Position numbers and translations under genes: made by a program. Below the pieces are notes generated by a model, which was not told where the DNA came from, made no database searches, and was given only the letters and a program-made list of their open reading frames with translations. From positions 434,001 to 498,000 of the forward strand of contig JAEUTO010000005.1 in NCBI GenBank assembly GCA_016787785.1: DNA of 64,000 nucleotides, written 5' to 3'. Source of the DNA: Bacteroidia bacterium. GTDB taxonomy: Bacteria > Bacteroidota > Bacteroidia > B-17B0 > Aurantibacillaceae. This document shows, in pieces, positions 6,762 to 16,844 of the stretch (the stretch's first letter is position 1; every line of letters starts with the position of its first letter).

Positions 6762-8906
6762 TTGAACGAGAAAAAAAATATTCTTTCACGCACCTATCTC
6801 ATATACATTTTTATGTGTGTGTTCGCTCTTGGCATATTGTATCGCATTTGCATTATTCAATTTGCACAGGGGCAGCAATGGCGGGATAAAGCAGAAGCAT
6901 TTACAACCAAGTTAGATTCTGTTGAAGCGGTGCGTGGAAATATCTTCGATGCTAATGGCGCTTTACTTGCTACTTCATTGCCATATTATGAGATAGCTGT
7001 TGACATTAATGCGCCGGGTATTACTGAAAAAATTTACAAAGCTAACCGCGATTCGCTTTCTTTATTATTAAGTAATTTATTTGGAGATAAAAGCGAACGG
7101 GAATATTTAAAGATACTTAACAACGCAAGAAAGAACAGCGATCGTTACGTTTTGCTTCAACGTAACGTATCGTATAAAGATCTTCAGTTACTAAAAACCT
7201 TTCCAATTTTTAGAAAAGGGAGAAAAGGCGGTTTGGTAACATTGCAAACGAATCGTCGCGAACGCCCTTTTCAAATGCTTGCGGGTAGAACTATTGGTAT
7301 GGCAAGACCGGGTATTAAACCGGTTGGTTTGGAAGGCGCTTTTGATAGCATCTTAAGTGGTATAAGCGGAAAACGTTTAATGCAGCAAATTGCCGGTGGT
7401 GTGTGGCGTCCGATAAACGATGAGAATGAGGTTGAGCCAAAAGACGGAAGCGATCTTTACACAACTATCGACATAAATATTCAGGACGTTGCTCAACAAG
7501 CTTTGATGCGTTCGTTGATAAAAAATGAAGCGTCACACGGTTGCGCTATCTTAATGGAAGTAAAAACTGGCGCTATAAAAGCTATTGTTAATCTTACAAA
7601 AAGTACCAGAGATACAAATAGCTATAACGAGAGTTTTAATTATGCTATTGGTTACCCAACAGAACCGGGCTCAACCTTTAAATTAGCTTCTATGCTTGCG
7701 GTAATCGATGAGTATAATGTAAGTCTTGATGAAAAAGTGGCTGTAGGTAATGGTGAGTGCATGTACTTTGACAAAAAAGTAAAAGATTCGCATGCGCCTG
7801 AATCGCCAACGTTAACTGTGCAACGTGTATTTGAAACTTCTTCTAACGTTGGTGTAAGTAAGATAATTACGAAGTATTACGCTAAAAACCCGCAGCAGTT
7901 TGCGAATAAATTAAATTCTTTTCACTTAAACGAAAAATTAGGATTATCAATTCCCGGTGAAGGAAAAGGAATGATACCACAAACAAAGACTAAATTTTGG
8001 TCGGGTGTTACCTTACCGCAATTAAGTTATGGTTACGAAAGTTTAATTACACCATTACAAACTTTAACACTTTATAATGCAGTGGCCAACGATGGTAAAA
8101 TGGTAAAACCACGTTTCGTAAAAGAAATTAAACGTAATGGTATTGTAGTAAAAACGTTTGGCACCGAAATATTGGAAGAGCAGATCGTTAAAAAAGAAAC
8201 CATTACAAAAGCAAAAAAATTATTAGAGGGTGTTGTGCTTAACGGTTCCGGGAAAACTTTAAATATTACCGCTTTTAAAGTTGGCGGTAAAACCGGAACA
8301 GCACAAATTGCTAAAACGGGCGTTAAAAAAGTGAAAGGTAAATCTGCTTATGGCGACGTAGGCGATCGTAATTATCAAGCATCTTTTGTGGGTTATTTTC
8401 CGGCAGAGAATCCTTTATACTCTTGTATTGTGGTTATCAATTCTCCAAGCAACGGTGTATATTATGCGGCCGCAGTTGCCGGGCCGGTATTTAAAGAGAT
8501 CGCCGAAAAGGTTTATTCTGGAAGTTTGGATTTTATTCAACCTATTAATGATAAAAAAGATTTGATCACTAAAGTACCTTCTGTTATTACAACAAAAGGT
8601 AACGAGATCAATTCTATTACAAAAAGTTTTTCATTGCCTGCTTCTAAAGCAGAAAACGAAATGTTTGTGAAGCGAAATACAAATGATTCAACCAAAATAA
8701 TTTTATCTGAAAATAATATTGAAAGTCAGTTAAGGAAAGGTATTATGCCAAACCTTCACGGACTTTCTGCAAAGGATGCGTTGTTCTTACTGGAGAATAA
8801 AGGCATACACGTTCAGTTACAAGGTTTTGGCTCGGTTCAAAAGCAAAGTATTGAAGCGGGACAAAAATTTAATAAAGGCAATAAAATAGTACTCACGTTA
8901 ATATGA
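6762..8906 (+). CDS. ftsI: septal penicillin-binding protein FtsI with one PASTA domain
   Basis: The 714-residue class B PBP is the transpeptidase that cross-links septal peptidoglycan. It has one N-terminal membrane anchor (about 9-28), a PBP dimerisation domain and a transpeptidase domain with the active-site motifs STFK (S304-K307), SSN (S360-N362) and KTG (K510-G512). A C-terminal PASTA domain (about 652-714: MPNLHGLSAKDALFLLENKG) is typical of Bacteroidota and Firmicutes homologues. The start must be TTG at 6762, because the first in-frame ATG falls inside the membrane anchor. The gene starts 2 bp after ftsL and overlaps murE by ATGA. Confidence 0.95.
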   Translation: MNEKKNILSRTYLIYIFMCVFALGILYRICIIQFAQGQQWRDKAEAFTTKLDSVEAVRGNIFDANGALLATSLPYYEIAVDINAPGITEKIYKANRDSLSLLLSNLFGDKSEREYLKILNNARKNSDRYVLLQRNVSYKDLQLLKTFPIFRKGRKGGLVTLQTNRRERPFQMLAGRTIGMARPGIKPVGLEGAFDSILSGISGKRLMQQIAGGVWRPINDENEVEPKDGSDLYTTIDINIQDVAQQALMRSLIKNEASHGCAILMEVKTGAIKAIVNLTKSTRDTNSYNESFNYAIGYPTEPGSTFKLASMLAVIDEYNVSLDEKVAVGNGECMYFDKKVKDSHAPESPTLTVQRVFETSSNVGVSKIITKYYAKNPQQFANKLNSFHLNEKLGLSIPGEGKGMIPQTKTKFWSGVTLPQLSYGYESLITPLQTLTLYNAVANDGKMVKPRFVKEIKRNGIVVKTFGTEILEEQIVKKETITKAKKLLEGVVLNGSGKTLNITAFKVGGKTGTAQIAKTGVKKVKGKSAYGDVGDRNYQASFVGYFPAENPLYSCIVVINSPSNGVYYAAAVAGPVFKEIAEKVYSGSLDFIQPINDKKDLITKVPSVITTKGNEINSITKSFSLPASKAENEMFVKRNTNDSTKIILSENNIESQLRKGIMPNLHGLSAKDALFLLENKGIHVQLQGFGSVQKQSIEAGQKFNKGNKIVLTLI

Positions 8907-10366
8907 AACTGTTAAGCGATATCATATATAAAGTAAGGCTCGAAGAAATAGTCGGCTCTACACACATGGCTATTTCTTCGGTTACGTTTGACTCGAGGAA
9001 AGTGAAGAAGGATTCTTTATTTGTTGCAACAAAAGGCACTGCAGTTAACGGGCATGAGTTTATTGCCAAAGCAATAGAAAGTGGCGCCATTGCCATTATT
9101 TGTGAAGAGTTACCTGCAACTAAAAGCGAGAACGTAACTTATGTTAAAGTAACTGACTCATCTTACGCATTAGGCATAATTGCTTGTAACTTTTTTGACA
9201 ATCCTTCAGAGAAATTAAAACTGGTTGGTATTACAGGCACAAATGGCAAAACAACAACCGTTACCTTATTATTTAATTTGTTTAAATCATTAGGTTATTC
9301 GGTTGGATTAATTTCAACTGTTGAAAATAAAATAAACAATACAGTAATTCCTGCAACACATACAACACCGGATGCTTTAGCATTAAACGAACTCTTAACT
9401 GCTATGTATGCGCAAGGTTGTGAATATGTGTTTATGGAAGTGAGTTCTCATGCTGTAGTACAACATCGTATAACCGGGTTGAGTTTTAGTGGGGCAATTT
9501 TCAGCAACATCACACACGATCATTTGGATTATCACAAAACATTTGACGAATATATAAAAGCCAAAAAAGGGTTTTTTGATCAGCTGCCAAATAATGCTTT
9601 TGCATTGGTAAATCGTGATGACCGTAATGGTATGGTCATGCTTCAAAACACAAAAGCACAAAAGCATACTTACAGTTTGCAAACCATGGCAGATTTTAAA
9701 TGTAAGATCCTTGAAAACCAATTGAATGGTTTGCTATTGAGTATCGACAATGTTGAGGTGTGGGTAAAACTGATAGGAACATTTAATGCTTATAATGTAT
9801 TGGCTGTTTATGCTGCAGCAGTATTATTAAAACAAAATAAAACAAATGTGTTAACAGCATTAAGTAACCTTAATTCTGTTGAGGGGCGTTTTCAATATAT
9901 CAAATCACCCAAAGGTGTTATTGGTATTATAGATTATGCTCATACACCCGATGCATTAAAAAATGTTTTAGAAACAATTAAGGATCTAAGAACGGGTAAC
10001 GAGCAAGTGATCACATTGGTTGGTTGCGGTGGTGATAGAGATTCGGCAAAACGCCCGGTAATGGCGGCAATTGCTTGCGAGTACAGTAATAAAGTTATTC
10101 TTACTTCAGATAACCCGCGTAGCGAAGACCCTGAAGCAATATTAGATCAAATGCAAAAAGGCGTTAACCCGGTTGACGCAAAAAAAACATTGAGGATAAC
10201 AGATAGAAAAGAAGCAATTAAAACTGCCTGCAGCATAAGTAATGCCGGTGATATTATATTAATAGCTGGTAAAGGGCACGAAAAGTACCAGGAAATAAAT
10301 GGCGTAAAACAACCGTTTGATGATTTTGAAATTTTTAGAGAAACAATAAAAATACTGGACATATAA
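8903..10366 (+). CDS. murE: UDP-MurNAc-L-Ala-D-Glu:meso-diaminopimelate ligase MurE
   Basis: The 487-residue Mur ligase adds meso-DAP to UDP-MurNAc-dipeptide in the cytosol with ATP. The order is an N-terminal UDP-binding domain ([14 protein letters not shown]), a central ATPase with P-loop TGTNGKTTT (K116) and a C-terminal domain. DNPR (403-406) in that last domain specifies meso-DAP rather than L-lysine. [10 protein letters not shown] and GAGK-like [10 protein letters not shown] are also present. The gene overlaps ftsI by 4 bp and ends 1 bp before mraY, so it is tightly coupled on both sides. It shows that the organism has DAP-type peptidoglycan. Confidence 0.97.
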   Translation: MKLLSDIIYKVRLEEIVGSTHMAISSVTFDSRKVKKDSLFVATKGTAVNGHEFIAKAIESGAIAIICEELPATKSENVTYVKVTDSSYALGIIACNFFDNPSEKLKLVGITGTNGKTTTVTLLFNLFKSLGYSVGLISTVENKINNTVIPATHTTPDALALNELLTAMYAQGCEYVFMEVSSHAVVQHRITGLSFSGAIFSNITHDHLDYHKTFDEYIKAKKGFFDQLPNNAFALVNRDDRNGMVMLQNTKAQKHTYSLQTMADFKCKILENQLNGLLLSIDNVEVWVKLIGTFNAYNVLAVYAAAVLLKQNKTNVLTALSNLNSVEGRFQYIKSPKGVIGIIDYAHTPDALKNVLETIKDLRTGNEQVITLVGCGGDRDSAKRPVMAAIACEYSNKVILTSDNPRSEDPEAILDQMQKGVNPVDAKKTLRITDRKEAIKTACSISNAGDIILIAGKGHEKYQEINGVKQPFDDFEIFRETIKILDI

Positions 10367-10367
10367 G

Positions 10368-11630
10368 ATGTTATATTATTTCTTTCAATATTTAGATAGA
10401 GCGTTTGACTTCCCGGGAGCAGGAGTATTCCAGTATATTTCCTTCCGTGCTGCTTTGGCGTTAATTTCATCGTTGATCATCTCTTTAATTTTTGGTAAAC
10501 GCATCATTAATTATATCCGCAAAAAACAAATTGGCGAAACCATTCGCGAATTAGGGTTGGAAGGACAAACACAAAAAAGTGGCACACCAACCATGGGTGG
10601 TTTAATAATTATTGCTGCTATTATTATTCCAACATTATTATTCGCGAAAGTATTAAATGTATATATCGTTTTAATGCTTATCTCAACAGTATGGTTAGGT
10701 GGCATTGGCTTTTTAGATGATTACATTAAGGTTTTCAAAAAAAATAAAGAGGGTTTAAAAGGTAAATTTAAAATTGTTGGGCAAATTGGTATCGGCTTAA
10801 TTGTTGGCTGCGTATTTTATTTTCACCCCGATGTTGTAATTAAGGAACGTGTTACTTCAACGTCAAGTGACATCGCCACTATTTCAACGAATACTGAGAA
10901 AAAATTGAGCGCGCCAAAATATGCTGAAACGCCTATTAAAACTTTAAAAACAACCATTCCTTTCTTTAAAAATAACGAATTGGATTATGGTAGTTTTATT
11001 TCCTGGTTGTGCACAGATTGCGCTAAGTATGGGTGGATAATTTTTATTCCCATGGTTATACTTGTTGTTACCGCAGTTTCAAACGGAGCGAATATTACGG
11101 ATGGCATTGATGGATTAGCTGCAGGAACAAGTGCCATCATTGGTGTGGTATTAGGTATTCTTGCTTACGTTTCAGGTAATACGGTTTTTGCAGATTATCT
11201 CAACATCATGTACATACCCAACTCCGGCGAGCTCGTGGTTTTTATGGCAGCTTTTATTGGCGCTTGCGTTGGTTTCTTGTGGTACAACTCTTATCCTGCA
11301 CAAGTATTTATGGGCGATACCGGAAGTCTTGCCATTGGTGGAATTATTGCAGTGTACGCCATTGCTATTCGCAAAGAATTATTGATCCCAATATTATGTG
11401 GCGTTTTTTTAGTAGAAAATATTTCTGTGATACTTCAAGTCGCGTATTTCAAGTATCAGAAAAAACGAAAAGGTTTAGAGTTTGCGCAAACGCATCGCTT
11501 ATTTAAAATGGCACCGCTGCATCATCATTATCAAAAAGTTGGTTTCCATGAATCAAAAATTGTAATGCGTTTTTTTATTATAGGAATTATGTTGGCTGTG
11601 TTAACATTCGTAACCCTGAAATTAAGATAG
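10368..11630 (+). CDS. mraY: phospho-N-acetylmuramoyl-pentapeptide transferase MraY
   Basis: The 420-residue polytopic protein transfers phospho-MurNAc-pentapeptide to undecaprenyl phosphate, making lipid I. Visible motifs include GTPTMGG (about 67), the catalytic Asp pair in [33 protein letters not shown] and the HHHYQKVG signature near the C-terminus. About ten membrane segments are apparent. It is longer than the E. coli enzyme (360) because of an extracytoplasmic or loop insertion at about residues 160-200 ([14 protein letters not shown]), which is common in Bacteroidota. murD begins at the very next base after its stop codon. Confidence 0.97.
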   Translation: MLYYFFQYLDRAFDFPGAGVFQYISFRAALALISSLIISLIFGKRIINYIRKKQIGETIRELGLEGQTQKSGTPTMGGLIIIAAIIIPTLLFAKVLNVYIVLMLISTVWLGGIGFLDDYIKVFKKNKEGLKGKFKIVGQIGIGLIVGCVFYFHPDVVIKERVTSTSSDIATISTNTEKKLSAPKYAETPIKTLKTTIPFFKNNELDYGSFISWLCTDCAKYGWIIFIPMVILVVTAVSNGANITDGIDGLAAGTSAIIGVVLGILAYVSGNTVFADYLNIMYIPNSGELVVFMAAFIGACVGFLWYNSYPAQVFMGDTGSLAIGGIIAVYAIAIRKELLIPILCGVFLVENISVILQVAYFKYQKKRKGLEFAQTHRLFKMAPLHHHYQKVGFHESKIVMRFFIIGIMLAVLTFVTLKLR

Positions 11631-12977
11631 TTGAGCAAACGAATTGTAATACTTGGTAGCGGAGAGAGTGGAGTAGGAAGTGCAATACTCGCTAAACAAA
11701 AAGGTTTCGACGTTTTTGTGAGTGATAAGTCATTAATAAAAGAAAAGTATAAAGAACAATTAATAGAAGAGAATATTTTGTTTGAAGAAGGAATACATAC
11801 TGAAGAAAAGATTTTGAACGCCCATGAGGTGATCAAGAGCCCGGGTATTCCTGATAAAGCGGAGTTGGTACAGAAATTATTGGCAAAAAAAATTCCTGTA
11901 GTTTCAGAAATTGAGTTTGCCGGAAGATATACAAATGCAAAAAAAATATGTATTACCGGTTCAAACGGTAAAACAACAACAACTTTGTTAACGTATCACA
12001 TATTAAAAAAAGCAGGCTATAACGTTGGTCTAGGGGGAAACGTAGGGAAAAGTTTCGCCTTGCAGGTAGCTCGTGAAAATTTCGACTACTATGTTTTAGA
12101 ATTAAGCAGCTTCCAGTTGGATGGCATGTTTGATTTTAAAGCTGACATAGCCGTGCTTTTAAATATTACACCTGATCATTTAGACAGGTACGATTATAAA
12201 TTTGAAAATTATGTAGCATCAAAGTTCAGAATCACTCAAAACCAAAGTAAGAAAGAAGCTTTTGTGTATTGTGCAGATGACCTAACCATTCAGGCCTATA
12301 TGCAAAAGCATGCAATTGCAGCCGAGCTCGTTCCATTCAGCATCAAAAAACCAATTGATGGCCCCGGCGCATTTTTAACCGAAAACCAAATAACCCTTAA
12401 TTATAAACCAAACCAACAACCCTTAACTATGACAATTGAAGAACTAGCACTCCAGGGTAAACATAATGTTTACAACAGCATGGCAGCATCGCTTGCCACC
12501 CGCATCGTTGATGTGCGAAAAGAGATCATCAGGGAATCCTTACAGGATTTTCAGAACATCGAACACCGTTTAGAATTTATTGCTACTATCAATGGCATCG
12601 AATTTATAAACGATTCAAAAGCAACCAATGTAAACTCAACCTGGTATGCACTTGAAAGCATGCAGAAACCTGTAGTTTGGATCTGCGGCGGACAAGACAA
12701 AGGCAACAACTACGACGAGTTGTTCGACCTTGTAAAAGAAAAAGTAAAAGCAATTGTTTGCTTAGGTAAAGACAACAAAAAAATTGTTGCTGCATTTAAG
12801 GATGCAGTAGAATTAATTGTTGAAACTGACAATGCAACTGATGCCGTTGCCGCTTCATACAAGATCGGTAAAAAAGGTGACGTAGTTTTATTGTCTCCTG
12901 CTTGCGCAAGTTTTGACCTGTTTCAAAACTACGAAGACAGAGGGATGCAATTTAAACGTGCAGTAAAGGGTTTGTAA
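11631..12977 (+). CDS. murD: UDP-N-acetylmuramoyl-L-alanine--D-glutamate ligase MurD
   Basis: The 448-residue Mur ligase adds D-glutamate to UDP-MurNAc-L-Ala. The N-terminal Rossmann-like domain starts VILGSGESGVGSAIL. The ATP loop is ITGSNGKTTTTLL (about 107-119), followed by ELSSFQLDG, LNITPDHLDRY and the C-terminal INDSKATNVNST and LSPACASFDLF, all family hallmarks. The start is TTG at 11631, directly abutting the mraY stop at 11630, with no better start nearby. After its stop comes a 155-bp gap, the first break in the tight packing of the cluster. Confidence 0.96.
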   Translation: MSKRIVILGSGESGVGSAILAKQKGFDVFVSDKSLIKEKYKEQLIEENILFEEGIHTEEKILNAHEVIKSPGIPDKAELVQKLLAKKIPVVSEIEFAGRYTNAKKICITGSNGKTTTTLLTYHILKKAGYNVGLGGNVGKSFALQVARENFDYYVLELSSFQLDGMFDFKADIAVLLNITPDHLDRYDYKFENYVASKFRITQNQSKKEAFVYCADDLTIQAYMQKHAIAAELVPFSIKKPIDGPGAFLTENQITLNYKPNQQPLTMTIEELALQGKHNVYNSMAASLATRIVDVRKEIIRESLQDFQNIEHRLEFIATINGIEFINDSKATNVNSTWYALESMQKPVVWICGGQDKGNNYDELFDLVKEKVKAIVCLGKDNKKIVAAFKDAVELIVETDNATDAVAASYKIGKKGDVVLLSPACASFDLFQNYEDRGMQFKRAVKGL

Positions 12978-13132
12978 TAAAAATTTCAAGTCAGTTTTCT
13001 GATTTAAAGTTTTTCCATTGCAAATAATTTACGTTAGCCTCTGCTAAAATAAATGATCATCATTTGTTAATGGATAATGCGCTTTAAATTTTCAGAAATC
13101 TTGAGGTGAATGATCATATAAATTAAATAAAA
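12978..13132 (+). promoter_or_regulatory. murD/ftsW gap with two palindromic ATGATCAT sites
   Basis: This is the longest gap inside the dcw cluster. AATGATCAT occurs at 13052-13060 and again at 13109-13117, 57 bp apart; ATGATCAT is its own reverse complement. A weak hairpin (AAGTCAG-TTTT-CTGATTT, about 12988-13005) followed by a T run could attenuate murD transcripts. An internal promoter for ftsW is possible, but I see no exact TAnnTTTG. Confidence 0.4.
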
Positions 13133-14287
13133 ATGAAACTGTTTAACTATTTAAAAGGCGATAAGGTTATTTGGGCAATAATGTTCTTATTGTCGCTGCT
13201 ATCTGTTTTGGTAGTTTACAGTGCGGTTGTAACACTTGCGCATAAATTTAAGCAAGGCAATACCGAATATTATTTATTTAAACATTTTGTAATTATTGCG
13301 TTGGGGTTTGGAATTGCTTACCTGTTCCATAAAATTAAATACACTATATTTTCAAAAGTGGCACAAATTGGATTTATTTTATCTGTTCCGCTTTTAATTT
13401 ACACATTATTGAAAGGTGTTAGTGCCGGTGAAGCTTCGCGTTGGTTAGAAGTTCCCGGTCTTGGTTTAACCTTTCAATCATCAGATATTGCAAAATTAAT
13501 GTTGTTGATCTATGTGGCGCGCGTTTTAACGCTTAAAGCAAAAGAGCTGGTAGATTTTAAATCTGTTTTAAAATATCTCTTGCTTCCAATAGGTTTAATT
13601 TGCGTTTTAATATTACCGGCTAATTTTTCTACGGCAGCTTTATTATTTTTTAATTGTTTGATCTTAATGTTTGTTGGTGGCATTAACATTAAAATAATTT
13701 TAAAGATCTTAGGTATCTGTACTTTAGCGGCAGCCTTACTTTTTACCTGGATCATGTTATTGCCGGAGAGTATTCCCGGTGGCCGTGGTACAACTTGGAA
13801 AACAAGGATAGAAAGTTTTTCAAGTGGTGATACAAAAAGTAATTACCAAAGCGAGCAGGCAAAAATTGCCATTGCTACCGGGGGTGTTATTGGAAAGGGT
13901 CCGGGCAACAGTACGCAGCGTGCATTTTTGCCGCAGGCCTCTTCCGATTTTATTTATGCAATTATTATTGAAGAATATGGACTCTTGACCGGTTTTGGTT
14001 TATTGTTCCTATATATGATACTCTTATATAGAGGTATAAAAATTTTACGTGATAATGATAAACCTTTTGGCTCTTTTGTTGCAGTTGGACTTTCTTTCAG
14101 CCTGGTATTCCAGGCATTGGTAAATATGGCAGTTGCGGTAAATTTATTTCCTGTAACCGGACAGCCTTTACCACTTATAAGTATGGGGGGAACTTCTATT
14201 TGGTTTACCATGATAGCGATAGGAATAATTTTAAGCGTAAGCAGAAGTGTAGAAGACAAATCTGAAGAAAAACTTGAAACAGCTTAA
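13133..14287 (+). CDS. ftsW: septal peptidoglycan glycosyltransferase FtsW
   Basis: The 384-residue SEDS-family membrane protein polymerises lipid II at the septum together with FtsI. About ten membrane segments are evident. Family motifs include GEASRWLEVPGLGLTFQSSD, the periplasmic loop with YQSEQAKIAIATGG and GKGPGNSTQRAFLPQASSDF, and the C-terminal FPVTGQPLPLISMGGTS. The start is ATG 13133, with MKLFNYLKGDKVIWA. Its last 14 bp overlap murG. RodA is a paralogue, but the position inside the dcw cluster supports FtsW. Confidence 0.93.
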   Translation: MKLFNYLKGDKVIWAIMFLLSLLSVLVVYSAVVTLAHKFKQGNTEYYLFKHFVIIALGFGIAYLFHKIKYTIFSKVAQIGFILSVPLLIYTLLKGVSAGEASRWLEVPGLGLTFQSSDIAKLMLLIYVARVLTLKAKELVDFKSVLKYLLLPIGLICVLILPANFSTAALLFFNCLILMFVGGINIKIILKILGICTLAAALLFTWIMLLPESIPGGRGTTWKTRIESFSSGDTKSNYQSEQAKIAIATGGVIGKGPGNSTQRAFLPQASSDFIYAIIIEEYGLLTGFGLLFLYMILLYRGIKILRDNDKPFGSFVAVGLSFSLVFQALVNMAVAVNLFPVTGQPLPLISMGGTSIWFTMIAIGIILSVSRSVEDKSEEKLETA

Positions 14288-15383
14288 GGTCATATTAAGT
14301 GGGGGCGGCACGGGTGGCCACATTTTTCCGGCAGTTGCCATTGCCAATGAAATTAAAAGACTAGCTCCAACCGCCGAAATTTTATTTGTAGGCGCCATAG
14401 GCAAAATGGAAATGGAAAAAGTTCCGGCCTCGGGTTACAAGATCATTGGCGTTCCAATAGCAGGTTTGCAAAGAAAATTTACACTTTCTAATCTCAAATT
14501 ACCATTTCTGATCATTAAAAGTTTATTAAAGACCAGAAAAATCCTAAATGATTTTAAACCTGATGTTGTTGTGGGTACCGGCGGTTATGCCAGCGGCCCA
14601 CTATTAAGAGCGGCTACAGGTAAGGGGATTCCGGCTTTGATACAAGAGCAAAATTCTTATGCAGGCATTACCAATAAAATTCTTTCAAAAAAAGTAAATA
14701 AGATCTGTGTGGCTTACGAAGGCATGGAAAAATTCTTCCCAAAAGAAAAAATAATGCTAACAGGGAATCCTGTAAGACAGGATATTGTAAACATTCTTGA
14801 AAAAAGGAGCGAGGCTTTTTCGTTCTTTAAATTAGATCCCAATAAAAGAACAGTTTTAGTGGTGGGTGGAAGTTTAGGTGCGAAAGCCATTAACGAAGCA
14901 ATTGGTTCCGGATTACAAAAATTTGCAGACAATGCTATTCAACTGGTTTGGCAAACAGGTAAAATTTATTTTGAAACTGCAAAACAGCAAACAAAAGGTT
15001 TTGAAAATAAAAATATTGCAGCAGTGGATTTTATTTCGCGTATGGACCTTGCTTATGCTTTTGCCGATGTGGTTATTTCCAGAGCAGGGGCAGGAGCGAT
15101 CTCAGAATTGTGTATCGTGCAAAAACCCTGCCTTTTAGTACCATTACCAACGGCCGCGGAAGATCATCAAACAAAAAACGCTATGGCTTTGGTAAATAAG
15201 AACGCAGCCATTTTGGTTAAAGATACAGAAGCAACACAAGTTTTGGTTGACCGTGCAATTCAATTAGTAAATAATACGGTAGAACAGGAAACTTTAAAAA
15301 CAAATATGAAACAACTGGCTTTTTTAAATTCTGCCAATATAATTGCAAAAGAAGTTTTGAAGTTGGCAAACTATAAAGAATGA
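14274..15383 (+). CDS. murG: UDP-GlcNAc--lipid I N-acetylglucosaminyltransferase MurG
   Basis: The 369-residue GT28 enzyme converts lipid I to lipid II on the inner face of the membrane. Signatures are ILSGGGTGGHIFPAVA at the N-terminus, GTGGYASGPLL, IQEQNSYAG, VVGGSLGAKAINEA and the donor-binding SRAGAGAISELC with PLPTAAEDHQTKNA. The start is TTG at 14274 within the end of ftsW (14-bp overlap); no other start precedes the glycine-rich loop. The TGA stop is the first triplet of a 7-bp-periodic array that fills the gap to murC. Confidence 0.96.
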   Translation: MKQLKVILSGGGTGGHIFPAVAIANEIKRLAPTAEILFVGAIGKMEMEKVPASGYKIIGVPIAGLQRKFTLSNLKLPFLIIKSLLKTRKILNDFKPDVVVGTGGYASGPLLRAATGKGIPALIQEQNSYAGITNKILSKKVNKICVAYEGMEKFFPKEKIMLTGNPVRQDIVNILEKRSEAFSFFKLDPNKRTVLVVGGSLGAKAINEAIGSGLQKFADNAIQLVWQTGKIYFETAKQQTKGFENKNIAAVDFISRMDLAYAFADVVISRAGAGAISELCIVQKPCLLVPLPTAAEDHQTKNAMALVNKNAAILVKDTEATQVLVDRAIQLVNNTVEQETLKTNMKQLAFLNSANIIAKEVLKLANYKE

Positions 15384-15457
15384 CTCATGATAAATGATTT
15401 ATGATTAAAGATCGATTGTGAATCTTTAATCCTTTATCATTGATATTTAATCGAAAA
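15381..15457. repeat. palindromic heptad (7-bp) array between murG and murC
   Basis: Eleven units run in one phase from the murG stop codon: TGACTCA, TGATAAA, TGATTTA, TGATTAA, AGATCGA, TTGTGAA, TCTTTAA, TCCTTTA, TCATTGA, TATTTAA, TCGAAAA. The first units carry TGA at positions 1-3 and the later ones carry the complementary TCA/TC-type. At the centre GATTAAAGAT (15403-15412) pairs perfectly with ATCTTTAATC (15422-15431) across a 9-nt loop. The murC ATG follows 2 bp after the array. No run of Ts follows, so it is not a standard terminator. Confidence 0.65.
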
Positions 15458-15459
15458 GG

Positions 15460-16842
15460 ATGAACATATTAAACTATAAACTCTATTATTTTCTAGGTGT
15501 CGGTGGCATTGGTATGAGTGCCCTGGCGCGTTTTTTTAACCACTACAAAAAAACGGTTATTGGTTATGATAAAACAGCTACCAACTTAACCAACCAAATG
15601 CAAAATGAAGGCATACAATGTTATTTTGATGATAATGTTGAAAGACTCAAAACCATTTTAGCTTCTTATTCAAAAGATGAAGTTTTAATTGTGTACACAC
15701 CCGCCGTTCCAAAAGAGCATGCAGAGTATGTATATCTTTTAGAGAATAATTATACTATCTTAAAACGCTCAGTTGTTCTGGGTGAGATCACCAAACAATT
15801 TAAAACAATAGCTATTGCTGGCACGCATGGCAAAACAACCACTACAACCCTGGTTACTCACCTTTTAAAAAGTGCCGGCATCAATTGTTTCTCGTTTATG
15901 GGAGGCATTTCAAAAAACTATAACACTAATTTACTACTTGGCGACGTTAACGACAAAGATGCTTACGTTGTGGTGGAGGCCGATGAATACGACCGCTCTT
16001 TTTTAACCCTGCACCCTCAAATAGCTGTTATTACGAGCGTTGATGCCGATCATTTAGATATTTACGGCAACGCCGAACATGTTAAAGAGGGTTATGCTTT
16101 ATTCGCCAAACAGGTTAAAAGTGACGGCATGTTGATTGTTAAAAAAAATGTTGATAACGATTTGACGCTGAGTAATAAACGCCTGATCTACTCATTAAAT
16201 TTAGATACGGAATATTGTGCCGAATCTATTGTTATGGCCAACGCACAATTTTCTTATAACATTAAAAGTCCTGTTGAGGCTATAAGTGGCGTAACGCTTG
16301 GTTTACCGGGCATACACAACATTGAGAATTCGATTGCAGCAGTTGCAATTGCGCAGCAAATTGGGATAAAAGGTGATGTTATAAAAAATGCTTTACGTTC
16401 TTTTAGTGGTGTAAAACGCCGTTTTGATTACAGGGTTAAAACCGAAAAAGTAGTATATATTGATGATTATGCTCATCATCCGGAAGAATTGAAGGCTACT
16501 ATTGGTTCGGTTAGGAAATTATACCCTGCAAAAAAAATAACCGGTATTTTTCAACCGCATTTGTTTAGTCGCACACGTGATTTTATTGATGATTTTGCGG
16601 CAAGTTTGGATCTTTTGGATGAATGCATTCTTTTGGAGATCTACCCGGCCCGCGAAAAACCGATCGAAGGTGTTACTTCAACCTGGTTACTGAGTAAAAT
16701 GAAACTGAAAGACAAAAAACTGATGACCAAACAACAAGTGCTGGATAAAATGAAAGAAACGTTACCCGAGGTTCTGATCACTATGGGAGCAGGAGATGTT
16801 GATTCGCTAATAGAGCCGCTTGAAAAAATATTAAATACATAA
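15460..16842 (+). CDS. murC: UDP-N-acetylmuramate--L-alanine ligase MurC
   Basis: The 460-residue Mur ligase adds L-alanine to UDP-MurNAc, the first peptide step. The N-terminal Rossmann domain begins YFLGVGGIGMSALARFF. The ATP loop is IAGTHGKTTTTTLV, followed by VEADEYDRSFL, VDADHLDIYG, GVKRRFDYR and DDYAHHPEELKATI, all MurC hallmarks. The start ATG 15460 lies 2 bp after the heptad array. The stop TAA at 16840-16842 is followed 2 bp later by the TTG start of ftsQ. A ddl gene, often found between murC and ftsQ elsewhere, is absent. Confidence 0.97.
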   Translation: MNILNYKLYYFLGVGGIGMSALARFFNHYKKTVIGYDKTATNLTNQMQNEGIQCYFDDNVERLKTILASYSKDEVLIVYTPAVPKEHAEYVYLLENNYTILKRSVVLGEITKQFKTIAIAGTHGKTTTTTLVTHLLKSAGINCFSFMGGISKNYNTNLLLGDVNDKDAYVVVEADEYDRSFLTLHPQIAVITSVDADHLDIYGNAEHVKEGYALFAKQVKSDGMLIVKKNVDNDLTLSNKRLIYSLNLDTEYCAESIVMANAQFSYNIKSPVEAISGVTLGLPGIHNIENSIAAVAIAQQIGIKGDVIKNALRSFSGVKRRFDYRVKTEKVVYIDDYAHHPEELKATIGSVRKLYPAKKITGIFQPHLFSRTRDFIDDFAASLDLLDECILLEIYPAREKPIEGVTSTWLLSKMKLKDKKLMTKQQVLDKMKETLPEVLITMGAGDVDSLIEPLEKILNT

Positions 16843-16844
16843 GT

